From: CAZKTF01 sp964555565 | GTDB taxonomy: Bacteria > Planctomycetota > JAJSAM01 > JAKLKS01 | DNA length: 21,602 nucleotides | Assembly: GCA_964555565.1 (NCBI GenBank) | Contig: CAZKTF010000030.1 | Location: 1 to 21,602 of the forward strand | Direction: 5' to 3' | Part shown: piece by piece, positions 8,468-14,717 of the stretch | Position numbering within the stretch: position 1 is the stretch's first letter | Layout of the letters: the number at the start of each line of letters is the position of its first letter | Made by a program: the position numbers and the translations under genes | The notes under the pieces: model-generated | Databases searched by the model: none | What the model was told of the DNA's origin: nothing | What the model saw: only the letters and a program-made list of their open reading frames with translations

Positions 8468-9423
8468 CAGCGCTCCCCCCCCGGGCCGGCGCGCGGTCCC
8501 CCGAGCCCCGCCCGCAGCGCCGGGCTCGCACGCCCGAGGAGGGACTCCGCCAGCGCCCGGCCGAGGCCCTCCGCCTCCGCCGCGGCGCCGTCGGTGAACC
8601 CGCGCAGGAGCTCCCGGCCATCGGTGTCGGACACGAACCCGTGCAGGACGAGCCGGCCCCCGTGGCCGGTCGCGCGGGCGAAGGCCCCCGCCGCCAGGTG
8701 GCAGCCGGACCCGAGGGCGCGGAGGAAGGCCCGCTCCGCCGTCACCGCCGCGCGGCTCGCGGGGTGGTCGAGGAGGGCGAGGAGGTCGCGCGCCGCGCCG
8801 TCCTCCTCCCGGCACTGGACGGCCAGCGCCCCCTGTCCCGGGGCGGGGGGGAACTCCACGGGGTCGAAGGCCTCGCGCACGAGCTCCGTGCGCCCCAGGC
8901 GCTCCAGTCCCGCGCGCGCGAGCACCAGGGCCGCCGCGGCGCCGCCGCACAGCTTCTCGATCCGCGTGGGGACGTTCCCGCGGACGGGGACGACCCGGAG
9001 GTCCGGGCGCCGGTGGAGCAGCAGGGCGCGGCGGCGCGGGCTGCCCGTGGCGACGGCCGTCCCCGCGGGGAGGCCGGCGAGGCGCGCCGCCGGGTCGAGG
9101 GAGAGGAGGCAGTCCGCGGGGTCGGCCCGCTCCGGGACCGCGCCCAGGACGAGCCCCGCGGGCAGCACCGTCTCCAGGTCCTTCAGGCTGTGGACCGCGA
9201 GGTCCACCTCGCGCCGCAGTAGGGCCTGCTCGATCTCCCTGACGAAGACGCCCGTCCCCCCGACCTCCGCGAGCGGCCGGTCGGCGACCTCGTCCCCGCG
9301 GGTCCGGAGCATGACCAGCTCCACCTCCGCGCGGAGGGGGGGCTCGGCCAGGCGGCGCGCCACCCAGGAGGACTGCCAGAGCGCGAGGTCGCTCCCGCGC
9401 GTCCCCAGGAGCAGGCGCCTCAA
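8467..9423 (-). CDS. hemC: Porphobilinogen deaminase / hydroxymethylbilane synthase (318 aa)
   Basis: Polymerises four porphobilinogens into hydroxymethylbilane. Seen: LLLGTRGSDLALWQ (4-17), HSLKDL with catalytic D82 (78-83), GSPRRRALLL (127-136), VRGNVPTRI (148-156) and the dipyrromethane-cofactor cysteine in GSGCHLAAGA (C241). The chosen start is TTG at 9421-9423, overlapping the hemA TGA as TTGA; it puts the conserved N-terminus at residue 4. The frame is open 21 codons further, but that part is proline/arginine-rich and lies inside hemA. Its product is the substrate of the HemD half of the next gene, and its substrate comes from the HemB half. Confidence 0.95.
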   Translation of the reverse strand: MRRLLLGTRGSDLALWQSSWVARRLAEPPLRAEVELVMLRTRGDEVADRPLAEVGGTGVFVREIEQALLRREVDLAVHSLKDLETVLPAGLVLGAVPERADPADCLLSLDPAARLAGLPAGTAVATGSPRRRALLLHRRPDLRVVPVRGNVPTRIEKLCGGAAAALVLARAGLERLGRTELVREAFDPVEFPPAPGQGALAVQCREEDGAARDLLALLDHPASRAAVTAERAFLRALGSGCHLAAGAFARATGHGGRLVLHGFVSDTDGRELLRGFTDGAAAEAEGLGRALAESLLGRASPALRAGLGGPRAGPGGER

Positions 9424-10715
9424 GGCCGCGCCTCCCCGCCCTCGCCCCCTCCCGCCGGGGGGAGGCCGAAGAGCCTCCGCGCCCACCGCTCCCGCTCCCG
9501 GTCGTCCCCGATCTCGCGCAGCGCCCGCATGGCGGGGTCCATCGCGTGGTCGAGGAGCGACCGCGTCAGGGCCTCCAGGTGCTCCCGCTGCCCGGGGGGG
9601 AAGTGGCGCAGGCTCCGCTCCACCTCCCGCGCGCGGATCGCCTCCAGGGACCGTCGGAGGTCGGCGATCAGCGGTTCGGCGGCGGCGGCGCGCGGCCCTC
9701 CCACCAACCGGGCCAGCGCGTCGTCCACGAGCGCCTCGACCAGGACGACCTCCCTCTCCCGGGCGCTCCGGTTCTCCGCCACGATCCCCTCGATCGCGTC
9801 GAGGTCGTGGAGGAAGACCCCCTCCAGGTCCCGCGCCCGCGGGTCCACGTTCCGCGGGACCCCGATGTCCAGGAGGAGGAGGAACCGCCCGGCCCGCGCC
9901 TTCGCCGTGGCGCGCAGGTCCTCCAGGCGCACGACCGGTTCCGGCGCGCGCGTCGCGCAGAGCACGAGGTCCATGTCCCCGAGCGCCCCCGGGAGGTCCT
10001 CCCAGGGGAGCACCGCCGCCCGCACCTCCGCGGCGAGCGCCGCCGCGCGCGCGGGCGTGCGGTTCGAGACGAAGAACGCCCCGGGGGACTCCCGCGCGAG
10101 GACCCGCGCCGCCAGCCCCCCCGCCACCCCGGCCCCGACCACGAGGACGCGGCGCCGCCCGAGGTCGGCGAAGTGGCGGCGGGCGATCTCGAGGGCGGCC
10201 GCCGGGACGGAGGTGACGCCGCGCTGGATCCCGGTCTCGGTCCGCGCGCGCGCCGAGAGGCGCAGCGCCGCCGGGACGAGGCGCTCGAGGATCGGTCCCG
10301 AGGTGCCCGCGTCCCGCGCCAGGCGGTGGGCCTCCCGGACCTGCCCCGCGATCTCGCTCTCGCCGAGGACCATCGAGTCGAGCCCGCAGGCCACGCGCAG
10401 CAGCGAGCGCAGCGCCCCGTGCCCCTCACCGCGGTAGAGCAGCCCCGGGGCGGCGAAGTGCACCGCGGGCCGGGCCCGCGCGAGCCGCTCGGCGAGGACC
10501 CCGTCCCCGTCCCCGTTCAGGGGGGCCGCGTAGAGCTCCGTCCGGTTGCAGGTGGAGAGGAGGAGCGCCTCTCCCCAGGCCCGCTCCTCCCGGCCCCGGG
10601 CGAGGAACTCGACCGCCTCGCCCGGCGCGAAGGCCGCGGCCTCGCGCACGGCCACGGGGGCCGTGCGGTGGCTGAGGCCCACCAGGCGGATCCGGGCGGC
10701 GTCCTCGGTCCCCAC
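9420..10715 (-). CDS. hemA: Glutamyl-tRNA reductase (431 aa)
   Basis: Reduces glutamyl-tRNA(Glu) with NADPH to glutamate-1-semialdehyde, the committed and usually regulated step of the C5 pathway. Seen: VGLSHRTAPVAVRE (12-25), the catalytic cysteine in LLSTCNRTELYA (C56), GLDSMVLGESEIAGQV, the NADPH fold VLVVGAGVAGGLAARVL and the C-terminal helical dimerisation domain. The GTG start at 10713-10715 is 4 nt after the stop of the ccsA/hemX-like gene. I see no N-terminal KK insertion of the sort involved in haem-controlled proteolysis of enterobacterial HemA. Confidence 0.96.
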   Translation of the reverse strand: MGTEDAARIRLVGLSHRTAPVAVREAAAFAPGEAVEFLARGREERAWGEALLLSTCNRTELYAAPLNGDGDGVLAERLARARPAVHFAAPGLLYRGEGHGALRSLLRVACGLDSMVLGESEIAGQVREAHRLARDAGTSGPILERLVPAALRLSARARTETGIQRGVTSVPAAALEIARRHFADLGRRRVLVVGAGVAGGLAARVLARESPGAFFVSNRTPARAAALAAEVRAAVLPWEDLPGALGDMDLVLCATRAPEPVVRLEDLRATAKARAGRFLLLLDIGVPRNVDPRARDLEGVFLHDLDAIEGIVAENRSAREREVVLVEALVDDALARLVGGPRAAAAEPLIADLRRSLEAIRAREVERSLRHFPPGQREHLEALTRSLLDHAMDPAMRALREIGDDRERERWARRLFGLPPAGGGEGGEARP

Positions 10716-10719
10716 GACG

Positions 10720-11544
10720 CTACCCCGCGAACCGGTGGAAGGTGGGGAAGAGCCTCCCCACGGTGAGGATCGAGGCGAGGAGCACGCCGTAGCCCGCCAG
10801 CGAGACCGCCACCACGCGCCATCCCCCCCAGCGCGCCAGAAGCCGCCCCGCGAGCGCCACCCCGTAGACCGCCCAGACCGCGAGCGTGACCATCACCTTG
10901 GCGTCGAGGACCGGCGCGTCCGTGGAACGGTGGGCCCAGAGCATCCCGAGCCCCACGCCGACGGTGAGCGCGGCGAAGCCGATCTCCTCCGCCTGCAGCG
11001 CCATCCGGGCCAGCGCGTCGAGCGAGGGGACGCGCCGCGAGAAGAGCCCGAGGCGCCCGGCCTTGAGCGCGCCGTACATGGCGAGGAAGAGCACCCCGTA
11101 GACCGCCCCCACCGTGAGCTCCCCGAGGGCCAGCGCCGTGGCGCCCGCGTGCCAGGCGAAGAGCGGGTCCGCCAGACGCTCCGAGGGCTTTCCGGGCTCG
11201 AGGAGGGCGAGGCTCGCGCAGACCTGGAGGAGGAAGGCGAGCGCCAGGGGGAAGGCCCCGGTGTAGGGGTTGCGGTGGCGCCGCTCCACCCAGAGGTAGG
11301 AGGCCGCGACGGCCAGCGCCACGAAGGAGAAGACCTCGAAGACCGTCCCCATGGGGTGGCGCCCGAGGCGGAGCCCGAGCGCCAGGGTGAAGAGGAGGTG
11401 CAGCGCGACCGTCGCGTCGAGGAGACGCGGGGCGAAGCGGCGGACCCACGGGGGGTCGCGGAAGAAGAGGACGAGGTAGACCCCGACCAGCCCCCCGTAG
11501 AGGACGGGGAGGAGGACGTTCAGGACGGGGAGGATGGTTTCCAT
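10720..11544 (-). CDS. CcsA/HemX-family membrane protein (cytochrome c assembly-like, 274 aa)
   Basis: An integral membrane protein with about eight predicted helices (roughly 5-28, 40-61, 65-85, 95-115, 128-158, 186-207, 215-236, 243-262). Conserved histidines occur in FAWHAGA, MLWAHRS and the C-terminal FHRF. This matches the cytochrome c assembly (CcsA/CcmC) superfamily and particularly HemX, which is commonly coded just before hemA. In Bacillus HemX has been reported to affect HemA level; CcsA proteins move and hold haem for cytochrome c maturation. The WxWD-type haem loop of true CcsA is not obvious, so HemX is the better name. ATG at 11544 is the first gene of the operon and lacks a good Shine-Dalgarno. 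Confidence 0.88.
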   Translation of the reverse strand: METILPVLNVLLPVLYGGLVGVYLVLFFRDPPWVRRFAPRLLDATVALHLLFTLALGLRLGRHPMGTVFEVFSFVALAVAASYLWVERRHRNPYTGAFPLALAFLLQVCASLALLEPGKPSERLADPLFAWHAGATALALGELTVGAVYGVLFLAMYGALKAGRLGLFSRRVPSLDALARMALQAEEIGFAALTVGVGLGMLWAHRSTDAPVLDAKVMVTLAVWAVYGVALAGRLLARWGGWRVVAVSLAGYGVLLASILTVGRLFPTFHRFAG

Positions 11545-11565
11545 CGCGGGGGCCCGAGCCAGCCC

Positions 11566-11594
11566 ATGCTAGCAACGGGGGTGCCCCGCCGGAA
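11566..11594 (-). promoter_or_regulatory. Candidate promoter of the haem operon
   Basis: On the minus strand a TAGCAT box (11566-11571) lies 21 nt before the ccsA/hemX-like ATG. With a 17-bp spacer, the -35 position reads TTCCGG (11589-11594), a poor match to TTGACA. The -10 is reasonable and the position is right for a short leader, but the weak -35 means this may need an activator or a different sigma factor. Confidence 0.35.
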
Positions 11595-11601
11595 GCGGGG
11601 C
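11583..11601. promoter_or_regulatory. Perfect 7-bp dyad over the candidate haem-operon -35
   Basis: GCCCCGC (11583-11589), five bases, then GCGGGGC (11595-11601). The centre falls on the -35 position of the promoter proposed for the minus-strand haem operon, which suits an operator. It could also be chance in DNA this GC-rich. Confidence 0.35.
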
Positions 11602-11622
11602 GGGCGGTCCCGGGCCCGATCG

Positions 11623-11656
11623 GACCGGGGTCCCCCTGCCCCGACCGGGGTCCCCC
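11623..11656. repeat. Two 14-bp direct repeats, 20-bp period, in the divergent intergenic region
   Basis: GACCGGGGTCCCCC occurs at 11623-11636 and again at 11643-11656, so the copies lie on nearly the same face of the helix. The first is part of a dyad GGACC-GG-GGTCC (11622-11633). They sit between the haem operon and the ComB-like gene. Either a regulator-binding pair or simple-sequence slippage would explain them. Confidence 0.5.
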
Positions 11657-11719
11657 CCTCCCTCCACGGGGCGGCGACCGGTGGCAGAATGGGGGGCGGA
11701 CGCAAGTCCACCCCCATCC

Positions 11720-12448
11720 ATGCGTTGCCACGTCGGGTTCGACCAGCCGGGCCTCAGGGAGGCACTCCGCCGGGGGCACGTCGTCGTCCTCGTGGACGTC
11801 CTCTCCTTCTCCACGGCCGTCGCCGCCGGGGCCGCGCGGGGCGTGGATTTTTTCCCGGCCGGGAGCGGTCGCCGCGCACAGGCGCTCGCGGCCGCGCCGG
11901 GCGCGGGCGTCGTCGCCTCCGTCTCCCGCAAGGACCCCCCCGGCCCGGGCCGCTACTCCCTCTCCCCCCTCTCCTTCGCGGAGGCCCCCGCGGGGCTGAC
12001 CGTGGCGCTACGCTCCCCCAACGGGGCCCGCCTCGCCGTCGCGGCCCGGGGGGCCCCGGCGCTCCTCGTGGCCGGGCTCGTCAACGCGACGGCCGTGGGG
12101 CGCGCGGCGACGGAGGAGGCGCGCAGGCTCGGGCGCGGCGTGACGGTGCTCGCCTGCGGCGAGCGGGCGGCCGGGAGCCACGGGAGGAGGCGGTTCGCCG
12201 TCGAGGACTTCCTCGGGGCCGGCGCGGTGGCCGCGGCCGTCGGGCTCCCGCGCACGGGGGAGGCCGAGGTCGCCGTGCGCGCCTTCGAGGCGGTGCGGGG
12301 ACACCTCGAGGCCGTCCTCCTCGGCAGCGAGAGCGGCGCGGACCTCGTCCGCGCCGGCTTCGCCGAGGACGTCCGGTTCGCCGCGCGGGTGGACTCGATC
12401 GCGGCGGTGCCGGAGTTCTCGGGGGGATGCATCCGACGACGGCCCTGA
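11720..12448 (+). CDS. ComB-family protein (2-phosphosulfolactate phosphatase-like, 242 aa)
   Basis: Belongs to the COG2045/ComB family, whose characterised archaeal member dephosphorylates 2-phosphosulfolactate in coenzyme M synthesis with Mg2+. Family landmarks: VVLVDVLSFSTAVAAG (23-38), LRSPNGARLA (98-107), VAGLVNATAV (118-127) and CGERAAGS followed by FAVEDFLGAGAV (159-170). The usual Asp-x-Leu-Arg-Ala-Ser stretch reads DVLSFST here, so the specificity may differ. No other coenzyme M or sulfolactate gene is in the window. ATG at 11720 is preferred because the family N-terminus begins there; a GTG at 11681 in frame would add 13 residues. There is no Shine-Dalgarno. A stable ParB-like gene follows 22 nt downstream. 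Confidence 0.78.
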   Translation: MRCHVGFDQPGLREALRRGHVVVLVDVLSFSTAVAAGAARGVDFFPAGSGRRAQALAAAPGAGVVASVSRKDPPGPGRYSLSPLSFAEAPAGLTVALRSPNGARLAVAARGAPALLVAGLVNATAVGRAATEEARRLGRGVTVLACGERAAGSHGRRRFAVEDFLGAGAVAAAVGLPRTGEAEVAVRAFEAVRGHLEAVLLGSESGADLVRAGFAEDVRFAARVDSIAAVPEFSGGCIRRRP

Positions 12449-12457
12449 GTCCCGGGC

Positions 12458-12463
12458 TAGGAT
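12458..12463 (+). promoter_or_regulatory. TAGGAT box 7 nt before the ParB-like ATG
   Basis: TAGGAT ends 7 nt upstream of the ATG at 12471, the spacing expected between a -10 hexamer and a leaderless start. AGGA inside it (12459-12462) could instead serve as a weak ribosome-binding site. No convincing -35 is visible. Confidence 0.3.
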
Positions 12464-12470
12464 CCTCCCC

Positions 12471-13442
12471 ATGGCCGGGACGAAAGGAACGACGCGGAAG
12501 CGGCGCGCGAAGGTCGAGCCGCGGTCGCGCGGACTCGCGGCGGAGGAGACGGCGCGGGAGGTCCCGGCAGGGCTCCGCGCGCTCGCCTCGGGCGTCGCGG
12601 AGGACGGCGGGACGGTCCTCGCCTCCTACCGGGAGCCCTACGGGGGCAACGGCGTCCTCCTCGCGGCGCTCCCGCTCGACCAGGTCGTCCCCACCCCGTT
12701 CCAGCGGGACGCCTCCCCGCCCCACGTGAAGCGCCTCGCCGAGGTGATCGAGAAGACCGGGCGGTTCCTCGACCCCGTGGTCACGGTGCGGGAGCGCGCG
12801 CGGCTCTACTGGTGCCCCAACGGGAACCACCGCCTCGAGGCGCTGCGCGCGCTCGGGGCCCGGTCGGTGGTGGCGCTCGTCCTTCCGGACCGCGAGATCG
12901 CCTTCCGGATCCTCGCGCTCAACACGGAGAAGGCCCACGGCCTCAAGGACAAGTCCCTCGAGGTGGCGCGGATGGCGGCGGCGCTCGCCGCGGAGCAGCC
13001 CCGCCGGAAGGAGAGCGATCTCGCCTTCGAGTTCGAATCCCCCGCCTTCCTCACGCTCGGCCCCGCCTACGCGGAGAAGCCGCGGTTCTCGGGCGGCGCC
13101 TACCGCCCGATCCTCCGGAGGCTGGAGGCCTTCCTCGACCTGCCGCTCCCGGCGGCGCAGGAGGAGCGCGTGCGGCGGGCCCGGGCGCTCCTCGTGCTGG
13201 ACGCCGAGGTGGACCGGGTCGTGGAGGCGCTCCGTGCGCGCGGGATCCGCAACCCCTACCTCCGCCCCTTCGTGGTCTCCCGGATCAACTACCTCCGCTT
13301 CGTCAAGGGGGACCCGCCTCCCTTCGACGCGGTCCTGGATCGCCTGCTGCGCGCGGCGAAGAAGTTCGACGCCTCGAAGGTGGAGGCGAAGGACGTCACC
13401 GCCGCCGCCGCCCTCGGTCCGCCCGAGGAGGCCGGGTCGTAG
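12471..13442 (+). CDS. ParB N-terminal (ParB/Srx-fold) domain protein (323 aa)
   Basis: Residues about 66-160 resemble the ParB/Sulfiredoxin nucleotide-binding fold: LPLDQVVPTPFQR (67-79), LDPVVTV, PNGNHRLEALRALGA (116-130, taking the place of the GxxRxxA phosphate motif) and LNTEKAHGLKD (150-160, in the position of the ParB ENxQR box). A basic N-terminus of about 20 residues precedes it. The C-terminal half is helical and I see no helix-turn-helix like that of chromosomal ParB; there is also no ParA gene or parS-like site nearby. It is therefore unlikely to be the chromosome-partitioning ParB. A CTP/ATP-switch, nuclease or kinase-like role is possible in this fold. Start ATG at 12471; 22 nt after the ComB-like gene. 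Confidence 0.75.
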   Translation: MAGTKGTTRKRRAKVEPRSRGLAAEETAREVPAGLRALASGVAEDGGTVLASYREPYGGNGVLLAALPLDQVVPTPFQRDASPPHVKRLAEVIEKTGRFLDPVVTVRERARLYWCPNGNHRLEALRALGARSVVALVLPDREIAFRILALNTEKAHGLKDKSLEVARMAAALAAEQPRRKESDLAFEFESPAFLTLGPAYAEKPRFSGGAYRPILRRLEAFLDLPLPAAQEERVRRARALLVLDAEVDRVVEALRARGIRNPYLRPFVVSRINYLRFVKGDPPPFDAVLDRLLRAAKKFDASKVEAKDVTAAAALGPPEEAGS

Positions 13443-13448
13443 CGCGTC

Positions 13449-13470
13449 CCGGAGGGGGAATCCCCTCCGG
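13449..13470 (+). terminator. Perfect 9-bp hairpin after the ParB-like gene
   Basis: CCGGAGGGG (13449-13457) pairs exactly with CCCCTCCGG (13462-13470) over a GAAT tetraloop, 6 nt past the TAG. No T-tract follows, so termination would need Rho or be incomplete. It overlaps the region before the next gene's -10 box. Confidence 0.45.
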
Positions 13471-13483
13471 AGGCGACGGGCGC

Positions 13484-13489
13484 TATCAT
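13484..13489 (+). promoter_or_regulatory. TATCAT box 6 nt before the 168-aa gene ATG
   Basis: TATCAT is a good -10 hexamer; it ends 6 nt before the ATG at 13496, so transcription would start at or next to the start codon. No Shine-Dalgarno sits close to this ATG (GGAGG is about 22 nt away), which supports a leaderless mRNA. No clear -35 is seen. Confidence 0.4.
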
Positions 13490-13495
13490 CCCGCC

Positions 13496-14002
13496 ATGGC
13501 CGAGGAGTTCGCCCGGCGGCTGCGGGACATCATCGAGGGGGTACGGGCCGAGGCCCGGCACGCGACCGACCGGAGGGTGGCCGACGCGACGGCTGCGAAG
13601 GCGCGGCGGCGCCACCTCGAGCGCGTCTGCGCGGAGGAGGCGCGCTCGCTCGTCGAGCAGACGGCGCCCGTGCTTGCGGGGCTCGGTCTGCGCGAGGTCG
13701 CCACGCCCGCCGAGTTCCGCGTCGAGCCGATCCGCGGCGCGCGGCCCCCGGAGGCCTTCCCGCCGTGGCTCCGCATCGCCTGCCGCCCGGCGGCCGCGGA
13801 GGACATCCGCGTCGCGGTCCTCGAGGTGAACTGGCGCGTGGACGACCCCCGCACGCCGCTCCCCGAGGCGCCGAACACGGTCCGCCTGGTGGTGGACGAC
13901 GACGGCCCCGCGGCCCGCGCCGAGACGCGGGAGTTCCTGGCGGTGGCCGTCGAGGAGTTCTGCGCCGCGGTCACGCGCTTCGACGCCCTCCCGCGGAAGT
14001 AG
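13496..14002 (+). CDS. Uncharacterised protein (168 aa)
   Basis: I do not recognise this family. Residues 1-60 are a charged, arginine/glutamate-rich helical stretch, likely coiled coil (EEFARRLRDIIEGVRAEARH...). Residues about 62-150 look like an alpha/beta domain with strands such as RVAVLEVNW and TVRLVVDDDG and a final helix. There is no signal peptide, membrane segment or metal motif; the protein is soluble. A larger frame containing it starts inside the ParB-like gene but is shadow there; the ATG at 13496, set behind a hairpin and a TATCAT box, is the better start. Third-position G/C is high as in its neighbours. Confidence 0.8.
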   Translation: MAEEFARRLRDIIEGVRAEARHATDRRVADATAAKARRRHLERVCAEEARSLVEQTAPVLAGLGLREVATPAEFRVEPIRGARPPEAFPPWLRIACRPAAAEDIRVAVLEVNWRVDDPRTPLPEAPNTVRLVVDDDGPAARAETREFLAVAVEEFCAAVTRFDALPRK

Positions 14003-14010
14003 CCCGCGCC

Positions 14011-14085
14011 GTCGTAAGGGTCAGACCTCAGGCGTTTGCAACGCTTATCTCCCTTGCAAACGCCTGGGGTCTGACCCCTTGCTCC
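14011..14085. repeat. Palindromic repeat, copy A (conserved arms, private core)
   Basis: Left arm AAGGGTCAGACCTCA (14016-14030), inner stem GGCGTTTGCAA (14031-14041), 12-nt loop, inner stem TTGCAAACGCC (14054-14064), right arm TGGGGTCTGACCCCTT (14065-14080). Together they form a stem of about 26 bp with one G-T wobble and one bulge. The flanks GCCGTCGT (left) and GCTCC (right) are shared with copy C, so the repeat unit is wider than the stem. The 11-bp inner stem is unrelated to that of copies B and C. It resembles a REP/BIME-like or MITE-like element; no transposase gene is in the window. It may also end transcription from the 168-aa gene. Confidence 0.85.
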
Positions 14086-14106
14086 TCAGCAGGTCTCCGG
14101 TAGGAT
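14079..14106 (+). promoter_or_regulatory. Candidate promoter built on the end of repeat copy A
   Basis: TTGCTC (14079-14084), the last bases of repeat copy A, then 16 bp and TAGGAT (14101-14106). The same geometry recurs after copy C. A leader of about 23 nt would carry the strong GGGGAGG ribosome site (14124-14130) of the next gene. Confidence 0.5.
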
Positions 14107-14135
14107 CGGCTCCCCGGCGGCGGGGGGAGGGTCCC

Positions 14136-14702
14136 ATGGCGGGCGCGAAGGCGACGGAGACGCGGAAGGGGATCGGCGACGAGGCGGTCCGGGCGAAGAC
14201 GGGGAGGACCTGGACGGAGTGGTTCCGCGTCCTCGACCGCGCGGGCGCCGCCCGGATGACGCACGCGCGGATCGCCGCCCACCTCCACGCGGCGGAGAGG
14301 CTCCCCGCCTGGTGGGGCCAGATGGTGGCGGTCCGCTACGAGCAGGAGCGCGGGATGCGCTCGCCGAGCCAGACCTGCGCGGGGGACTTCGCCGCGAGCG
14401 GGAGCCGCGTCCTCGCCGTACCGCTCGCCGCCGCCTGGAAGGCCTGGAGCGAGGAGTCGGAGCGCCGCCGGTGGCTCCCCGACGCGCCGCTCGTGGTCAC
14501 CACGGCCACGGCGCGGAAGTCCCTCCGGGCGCGCTGGGGGGACACGAAGGGGCGCGTGGCCGTGAACTTCTACGCGAAGGGCGCGGGCCGCAGCCAGGTG
14601 GCCGTCGATCACAAGGGACTGGCCGACGCGGCGGAGTCCGCGCGGTTCAAGGCCTACTGGGCCGAGGCGCTCGACCGCCTGCGCGCTCGCGTCGAGGGGT
14701 GA
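14136..14702 (+). CDS. AHSA1-like SRPBCC protein with N-terminal DUF4287-type helical domain (188 aa)
   Basis: Residues 1-75 (KTGRTWTEWFRVLDRAGA, then WWGQMVAVRYEQERG) match the short helical domain often found fused to, or next to, SRPBCC proteins. Residues about 85-185 follow the AHSA1/START-like pattern: VLAVPLAAAWKAWSEESERRRWLP, RARWGDTKGRVAVNFYAKG, QVAVDHKGL, and a final long helix YWAEALDRLRARV. Such domains bind hydrophobic ligands or chaperones; no enzyme activity can be read from the sequence. The ATG at 14136 has the Shine-Dalgarno GGGGAGG 5 nt upstream; 19 extra upstream codons of open frame would run into repeat copy A and its promoter and are rejected. The lipoprotein gene follows after 15 nt, probably co-transcribed. 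Confidence 0.82.
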   Translation: MAGAKATETRKGIGDEAVRAKTGRTWTEWFRVLDRAGAARMTHARIAAHLHAAERLPAWWGQMVAVRYEQERGMRSPSQTCAGDFAASGSRVLAVPLAAAWKAWSEESERRRWLPDAPLVVTTATARKSLRARWGDTKGRVAVNFYAKGAGRSQVAVDHKGLADAAESARFKAYWAEALDRLRARVEG

Positions 14703-14717
14703 GGAGGAGGATTCCCC

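Noticed and set aside
6281..10216. Plus-strand open frame of 1311 codons, antisense to hemL, hemD-hemB, hemC and hemA
   Set aside because: A stop-free antisense frame is expected when the true genes have nearly all G/C third positions. The translation is Arg/Pro/Gly/Ala-rich without any domain, and all minus-strand genes under it are unmistakable.
12471..13442. Chromosome-partitioning ParB
   Set aside because: No ParA, no helix-turn-helix and no parS-like 16-bp palindrome nearby.
14079..14135. Upstream start for the SRPBCC gene
   Set aside because: It would begin in the end of repeat copy A and precede the -10 box; the ATG at 14136 has a strong ribosome site.
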